DNA of 64,000 bases, taken from the NCBI RefSeq assembly GCF_018614075.1, contig NZ_JAGGOZ010000118.1, forward strand, positions 25,864-89,863, in the 5' to 3' direction. Shown piece by piece: positions 59,776 to 64,000 of the stretch. The notes below the pieces were generated by a model, which searched no databases, had not been told where the DNA came from, and saw nothing but the letters and a program-made list of their open reading frames with translations. The first letter of the stretch is position 1. Every line of letters begins with the position of its first letter. The DNA comes from Streptomyces sp. ISL-94 (GTDB taxonomy: Bacteria > Actinomycetota > Actinomycetes > Streptomycetales > Streptomycetaceae). The translations under genes were made by a program, and so were the position numbers.

Positions 59776-61464
59776 ATGGGGGGGCCGGTGCGCAATCGCC
59801 GACTCATGCTTTCCGCCGCCGCAATCGTCGCGGCCGGCGTCGGTATCGTTCCGGGTGTCGCCAACGCGGCGGGCCAGGACGGTGCCAAGGGGACGGGCGG
59901 TCCGGGGGCGTCCGTTCCCGACCTCGATCTGACCGAGGCCAAGGCCAAGGCGTACAAGGTCGAGACCTTCAGCAGCCCGGCCGCCAAGACGGTCCACCCG
60001 GCTGCCAAGGGCGGCAAGCAGGCTGCTCCGCTGGCCGAGGGGGCGGCCGCCACCGAGCCGACGGTCGGTCTCGAGGGCACGGCCACCAGCGCCCACGGCG
60101 TGCAGCTGCAGCTGGCCGTCACCAGCGACCCGGGCACCGCGCTCGGCGTGCTCGTCGAGTGGGGCGACGGCAGCCAGGTACAGGTGGGCGCCAACGGCCC
60201 CACCAACCTGACCGAGAACCACACCTACGCCAAGGCCGGCACCTACACGATCAAGGTCACCCTGATCGACGGAAGCGGCGGGGGCGTCCGCGGCACCAAC
60301 GAGACGGTCTTCCGGACCGCGGGCAACGAGTTCACCCCGCACGCCCCGACCCGTCTGCTGGACACCCGTGAGGGCATAGGCGCGGCCAAGACCAAGGTGC
60401 CCGCCTTCGGCACCGCCCGCGTCAAGGTCGCCGGCGCCGCGCAGATCCCGGCCGGCGTGACCGCCGTGGCCCTGAACGTCACCGTCACCAACCCCGCCAA
60501 GGCCGGACACGTCCGCGTGTACGCCGAGGGCGGCGACGTGCCGACCACCTCGAACGTGAACTACGCCCCGGGGCAGACCGTCCCGAACATGGTGATCGCG
60601 TCGGTCGGCGAGAGCGGCTACGTGGACATCTACAACCACGGCGACGGCGCGATCGATCTCATCGCCGATGTCACCGGCTACTTCTCCAAGAGCGCCGCCA
60701 GCGGCTACAGCTCGCTCAACCCGAGCCGCGTCGTCGACACCCGCGAGGGCCTCGGCACGGGCAAGGGCCAGGTCCCGGGCTTCGGCAACTTCAGCACCCA
60801 GATCACCGGCCGCGCGGGCGTCCCGTCGACCGCGAAGGCCGTCGCGCTCAACGTGACCGTCACCGAGCCGCAGGCGGCCGGCCACCTGACCGTCTACCCC
60901 TCCGGCGGGTCGGCCCCGACCGCGTCGAACCTGAACTTCACCGCGGGCCAGACCATCGCCAACTCGGTCATCGTCCCGATCGGTTCCGACGGCAAGATCA
61001 GCGTCCGCAACGGCGCCGGGGCCGGGGCGCACGTGGTCGTCGACGTCGTCGGCTACTACAGCCCCGAGAGCGAGAGCGCGCTCATCCGCTCCTTCCCCAA
61101 CCGCTGGTTCGACACCCGCGAGTGGGACGGGCCGCTCGACGGCCGCAACTACATCTACGGCCGCGTCGGCGGCGGCGACCCGAACGTCACCGCTCTCGTC
61201 CTCAACGCCACGGTCACCAACACCGCCAGCACCGGCTTCCTCACGGTCTCCCCGGACCCGAACTCGTGGAGCGCCTACGAGGGCGGCTGGGAGACCCTGC
61301 CGACCCCGCCGAACTCCTCCAACCTCAACTGGACCCCGGGCAAGACCGTCCCGAACCTGGTCCAGGCGAGCTCCGGCGTCAACAACGTGATCGACTTCTG
61401 GAACATGAGCTACCAGACCACCGACCTGGTGGTCGACTCGTTCGGCTTCTACGCCAAGAACTGA
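59776..61464 (+). CDS. Secreted protein with PKD domain and three DTRE repeats
   Basis: 562 residues from ATG 59776; GTG 59788 is possible. A signal peptide (RNRRLMLSAAAIVAAGVGIVPGVANA) ends near 31. A PKD-like beta-sandwich (about 95-182, VLVEWGDGS with HTYAKAGTYTIKVTL) follows, then three about 125-residue repeats that each open with a (R)LLDTREG-type motif near 194, 317 and 443 and include PGQTVPNMVI and VVDVVGYY-like strands. Such repeats occur in secreted actinobacterial surface proteins of unknown function, probably carbohydrate- or surface-binding. No catalytic motif and no anchor seen. Confidence 0.87.
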   Translation: MGGPVRNRRLMLSAAAIVAAGVGIVPGVANAAGQDGAKGTGGPGASVPDLDLTEAKAKAYKVETFSSPAAKTVHPAAKGGKQAAPLAEGAAATEPTVGLEGTATSAHGVQLQLAVTSDPGTALGVLVEWGDGSQVQVGANGPTNLTENHTYAKAGTYTIKVTLIDGSGGGVRGTNETVFRTAGNEFTPHAPTRLLDTREGIGAAKTKVPAFGTARVKVAGAAQIPAGVTAVALNVTVTNPAKAGHVRVYAEGGDVPTTSNVNYAPGQTVPNMVIASVGESGYVDIYNHGDGAIDLIADVTGYFSKSAASGYSSLNPSRVVDTREGLGTGKGQVPGFGNFSTQITGRAGVPSTAKAVALNVTVTEPQAAGHLTVYPSGGSAPTASNLNFTAGQTIANSVIVPIGSDGKISVRNGAGAGAHVVVDVVGYYSPESESALIRSFPNRWFDTREWDGPLDGRNYIYGRVGGGDPNVTALVLNATVTNTASTGFLTVSPDPNSWSAYEGGWETLPTPPNSSNLNWTPGKTVPNLVQASSGVNNVIDFWNMSYQTTDLVVDSFGFYAKN

Positions 61465-61497
61465 CGCCCCGCCCCACCCGCAGGACCCGTACGACAC

Positions 61498-61542
61498 GGC
61501 GCCCCGGGAGCGGACCCTACCGGTCCGGCTCCCGGGGCGCCG
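61498..61542 (+). terminator. Terminator after the PKD protein gene
   Basis: GGCGCCCCGGGAGC pairs with GCTCCCGGGGCGCC, extended after a one-base bulge by GGACC/GGTCC, 33 bases after the stop codon. Confidence 0.88.
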
Positions 61543-61633
61543 CCCGTTTCCCGCCGGACCGTGGGCACCTGGGTGCGCGGGCGGTCCGGGCCCGCGCTAG
61601 CCTCGGCCCCCACACCAGCTGGGAGGAGCGGTC

Positions 61634-62851
61634 ATGGAACAGGATCGGGACCGGGGACGGGAACGAGACCGGGAACGGGCCTACGACGTCGTGCTGTTCG
61701 GGGCGACCGGGTTCGTGGGGGCGCTGACCGCCGAGTACCTCGCCGCGCACGCGCCCGCCGGCTGCCGGTGGGCGCTGGCCGGCCGGGACCTGGCGAAGCT
61801 GGAGCGGCTGCGCGAGCGGCTGGCCGTACTCGATCCGGCCTGCGCGGGGCTGGAGCTGCTCCGGGCGGACGCCTCCGACCCCGCAGCGGTGCGCGAACTG
61901 GCCGCCTCCACACGGGTCCTGGCCACGACGGTGGGACCGTACGTCTGGTACGGCGCGGAGCTGGTCGCCGCCTGCGCGGAGGCGGGCACGGACTACGTGG
62001 ACCTCACCGGGGAGCCCGAGTTCGTGGACCGGATGTACGTCGAGCACGACGCGCGGGCCCGGGAGACCGGGGCACGGCTCGTGCACGCCTGCGGCTTCGA
62101 CTCGATCCCGGCCGACCTGGGGGCGTACTTCACCGTGGAGCAGCTCCCGGAGGGGGTTCCGCTGCGGGTCGACGGGTTCCTGCGGTCCAACGCGCTCTTC
62201 TCCGGCGGCACGCTGGCCTCCGCGCTCACCGCGGTAAGCCGCGGCCCGCAGACCCTCGCGGCCGGGCGCGCCCGCCGGCTGTACGAGCCCCGGCTGCTGG
62301 GGCGGCGGGCGCGCGGGCCGGTCGGGGCGCCGCGGTTCAGCCGGGAGACCGGCACGTGGGCGCTGCCGCTGCCCACGCTGGACCCGGCCGTCGTGGCCCG
62401 GTCGGCGGCCGTCCTGGAGCGGTACGGCCCGGACTTCCGCTACCGGCACTACGCCTCGGTCCGGCACCTGCCCTTCGCGGTGGGCGGTACGGCGGCGGTG
62501 GGCGCGGTGGTGGCGCTGGCCCAGCTCCCGTCGGCCCGGCGGTGGCTGATGAACCGCTGGGAGGCGGGGCAGGGGCCGGACGCGGAGCGGCGGGCGCGCA
62601 GCTGGTTCTCGGTGCGGTTCGTGGGCGAGGGCGGCGGCCGCCGGGTGTTCACGGAGGTGTCGGGCGGCGACCCGGGGTACGGGGAGACGGCGAAGATGCT
62701 GGCGGAGTCCGCGCTCTGCCTGGCCCACGACGCCCTGCCGGAGGCCGCCGGACAGCTGACGACGGCCGTGGCGATGGGGGACGCGCTGATCGACCGGCTG
62801 CGGAAGGCGGGGATCACCTTCCGCGTGGTGGACGCGAGGGATCTGGGCTGA
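61634..62851 (+). CDS. Saccharopine-dehydrogenase-like NADP oxidoreductase
   Basis: 405 residues, ATG 61634 with GGGAGGAGC upstream. Rossmann motif VVLFGATGFVGALTAEYLA, then CRWALAGRD, TVGPYVWYGAELVAACAEAGTDYVDLTGE, and FDSIPADLGAYF. This is the family that includes mycobacterial trans-acting enoyl reductase Rv2953, which reduces lipids. The first about 16 residues are an unusual Arg/Asp repeat (DRDRGRERDRER). Confidence 0.9.
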   Translation: MEQDRDRGRERDRERAYDVVLFGATGFVGALTAEYLAAHAPAGCRWALAGRDLAKLERLRERLAVLDPACAGLELLRADASDPAAVRELAASTRVLATTVGPYVWYGAELVAACAEAGTDYVDLTGEPEFVDRMYVEHDARARETGARLVHACGFDSIPADLGAYFTVEQLPEGVPLRVDGFLRSNALFSGGTLASALTAVSRGPQTLAAGRARRLYEPRLLGRRARGPVGAPRFSRETGTWALPLPTLDPAVVARSAAVLERYGPDFRYRHYASVRHLPFAVGGTAAVGAVVALAQLPSARRWLMNRWEAGQGPDAERRARSWFSVRFVGEGGGRRVFTEVSGGDPGYGETAKMLAESALCLAHDALPEAAGQLTTAVAMGDALIDRLRKAGITFRVVDARDLG

Positions 62852-62861
62852 GCGGCCCGGG

Positions 62862-63542
62862 TCACCCGACGGCTTCGCGCAGGGCGCGGCGGCACAGGGA
62901 GTCGGCGTGCCGGGTGGTCTCGGGGATCCGGAAGCGGGGGCTGAGGGCGAGGGTGTGGGCGCAGGCGTTGTCGAGCGAGACGCGGTTGCCGACGGAGACG
63001 TACACCGGCTTGACGCCGTCCCGGGTCCGCAGCGCCCGGCCGACCTCGGTGCCGTCGGCCGCGAGCAGCGGGGCCGCGTCGCCGCGCAGGGCGCCCGGTT
63101 CCTCGTACGTGAAGGTGAAGGGGTTCTTGGCGACCCCGATGGCCGGGATGCCGGTGACCACGCCGAGGTGGCAGGCGAGGCCGAAGCCGCGGGGGTGGGC
63201 GAGCCCGTAGCCGTCGCAGACGACGAGGCCGGGCACGGCGGTGAGGGAGTCGAGGGCGGCCAGTACGGTCGGCAGTTCGCGGAAGGCGAGCAGCCCGGGC
63301 ACGTAGGGGAAGCTGACGTGCCCGACGGCGGTGGCCTCCTCGACGACCTCCAGGGTGGCGGCGTCGAGCACCACCGCCGCGGCGGCGACCAGGTCCCGCG
63401 CGTCGTCGTAGGCCACGTCGACGCCCGCGACCAGTCCGCGGCCGGGCGGCGGGCCGGGCTCGGTGAGCACGACCTGATGGCGTAGTTCGTCCTGTATCGC
63501 CCGGGCCTCGGCCTCGTTGGCGGGGGTCTTCACACTCGTCAT
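62862..63542 (-). CDS. nfi: Endonuclease V
   Basis: 226 residues, ATG 63542. GVDVAYDD holds the first metal-binding Asp, YVPGLLAFRELP the lipid-like wedge region, LVVCDGYGLAHPRGFGLACHLG the second Asp and His, and GVAKNPF near the third metal site. It nicks DNA next to deaminated bases (inosine). Convergent with the reductase gene, ten bases apart. Confidence 0.94.
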   Translation of the reverse strand: MTSVKTPANEAEARAIQDELRHQVVLTEPGPPPGRGLVAGVDVAYDDARDLVAAAAVVLDAATLEVVEEATAVGHVSFPYVPGLLAFRELPTVLAALDSLTAVPGLVVCDGYGLAHPRGFGLACHLGVVTGIPAIGVAKNPFTFTYEEPGALRGDAAPLLAADGTEVGRALRTRDGVKPVYVSVGNRVSLDNACAHTLALSPRFRIPETTRHADSLCRRALREAVG

Positions 63543-63568
63543 GATGGTGCGAGAGTAGCCTGGCGATC

Positions 63569-63868
63569 ATGTTCGTCATGGAGCTCACCTACACCGCGCC
63601 CATCGAAGCCGTAGAAGAAGAGATGGACGCCCACATCGCCTGGCTGGACGGCTACTACGCCGCCGGCGTCTTCCTCGCGTCGGGGCGCAAGGTCCCGCGC
63701 GACGGCGGCGTGATCCTCGCCGGCGGGGTCTCCCGCGCGGAGATCGAGAAGATCGCGGCCGAGGACCCCTTCACGGTGGCGGGCGTCTGCGCCTACCGCA
63801 TCACGGAGTTCATCGCCACGAAGACCTCGGCGGACCTGTCGACGGTCCGCGAAAACCCGGCGGCCTAG
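63569..63868 (+). CDS. YciI-family protein
   Basis: 99 residues, ATG 63569 (ATG 63578 is possible). Dimeric alpha-beta barrel YciI fold: ELTYTAPIEAVEEEMDAHIAWLDGYYAAGVFLASGRK, with the conserved His and Asp, and GGVILA. Unknown enzyme role. The stop is immediately followed by an IS end. Confidence 0.9.
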   Translation: MFVMELTYTAPIEAVEEEMDAHIAWLDGYYAAGVFLASGRKVPRDGGVILAGGVSRAEIEKIAAEDPFTVAGVCAYRITEFIATKTSADLSTVRENPAA

Positions 63869-64000
63869 GTCCTGTCTGGAGTCCAGATCATGAGTTTGGT
63901 GGATCGCCTGCGCGCAGGGTCTTGGTCTTGATAGGCCATCAGTCATGGCGCGAGGCGATCTCACCGACGAGCAGTGGGCTCTGATCGAACCCCATCTCCC
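63869..64000 (+). mobile_element. IS5-like insertion sequence, left end
   Basis: Starts directly after the YciI stop with GTCCTGTCTGGAGTCCAGATCA, a probable terminal inverted repeat. The transposase start ATG 63945 reads MARGDLTDEQWALIEPHL, the conserved N-terminus of IS5-group DDE transposases. Runs off the window. Confidence 0.85.
63945..64000 (+). CDS. IS5-family transposase, N-terminal fragment (runs off window)
   Basis: Eighteen codons are visible (MARGDLTDEQWALIEPHL), the start of the family's conserved N-terminal domain. Further domains cannot be judged. Confidence 0.85.
   Translation, partial: MARGDLTDEQWALIEPHL

Overview
The window is high-GC actinobacterial chromosome, almost certainly Streptomyces. 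The evidence is strong G/C third-position bias, many GTG/TTG starts, ATGA/GTGA/TGATG overlaps inside operons, a conservon (cvn) signalling operon, a hopanoid operon, and an Idi/SCO6745-family neighbourhood that recalls the SCO6745-SCO6770 region of S. coelicolor from memory.

Layout. 1-3.9 kb: the right end of an integrated element, with a TPR protein of nearly identical 120-bp repeats, a small membrane protein, a 78-residue orphan and a tyrosine integrase abutting the 3' end of a tRNA-Pro(GGG). 4-8.6 kb: an MmcQ/YjbR protein and a cvnA-B-C-D operon ending in a GAF protein. 9-13.6 kb: a metallo-beta-lactamase-fold hydrolase, an SGNH hydrolase, a LysM/M23 peptidase preceded by a c-di-AMP (ydaO) riboswitch, and a dual-specificity-type phosphatase. 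13.7-23.7 kb (minus strand): hopanoid operon hpnC-hpnD-(83-aa orf)-hpnE-polyprenyl synthase-shc-hpnG-hpnH-hpnO. HpnC/D/E make squalene from FPP, Shc cyclises it, HpnH adds adenosine, HpnG removes adenine and HpnO probably installs the amino group.

24.1-31.1 kb (minus strand): a tightly coupled operon with two CDP-alcohol phosphatidyltransferases (one fused to other domains), a sugar-nucleotidyltransferase-like enzyme, a glycerol-1-phosphate-dehydrogenase-like enzyme, a family 2 glycosyltransferase and a TagGH-like ABC exporter, closed by a strong terminator. It looks like a complete make-and-export pathway for an unidentified polyol-phosphate or glycolipid surface polymer, and is my main candidate for an undescribed system.

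31.3-46.6 kb: methyltransferase, Idi, anti-sigma-like ATPase, HdeD-like membrane protein, enoyl-CoA hydratase, a broken DJ-1/PfpI gene, an ABC-F ATPase, a small His/Asp/Gly/Tyr-rich secreted protein, SDR, a MAB_1171c-type membrane protein with an ImmA/IrrE peptidase, Tex, an SCO6745-like protein and a secreted M1 aminopeptidase.

46.6-50.7 kb: MpaB/DUF2236 protein, then a sphingomyelinase-like gene cut after about 66 codons by a decayed element. That element carries a large serine integrase, a small ribbon-helix-helix-like protein facing three GGTGT-N4-ACACC boxes, a truncated CxxC protein and an IS remnant. 50.7-59.6 kb: a fatty-acid catabolism block (acyl-CoA synthetase, MerR regulator, FadB-like, FadA, acyl-CoA dehydrogenase, CaiB/BaiF transferase, a truncated luciferase-like protein). 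59.8-64 kb: a secreted PKD/DTRE-repeat protein, a saccharopine-dehydrogenase-like reductase, endonuclease V, a YciI protein, and the start of an IS5-like element at the right edge.
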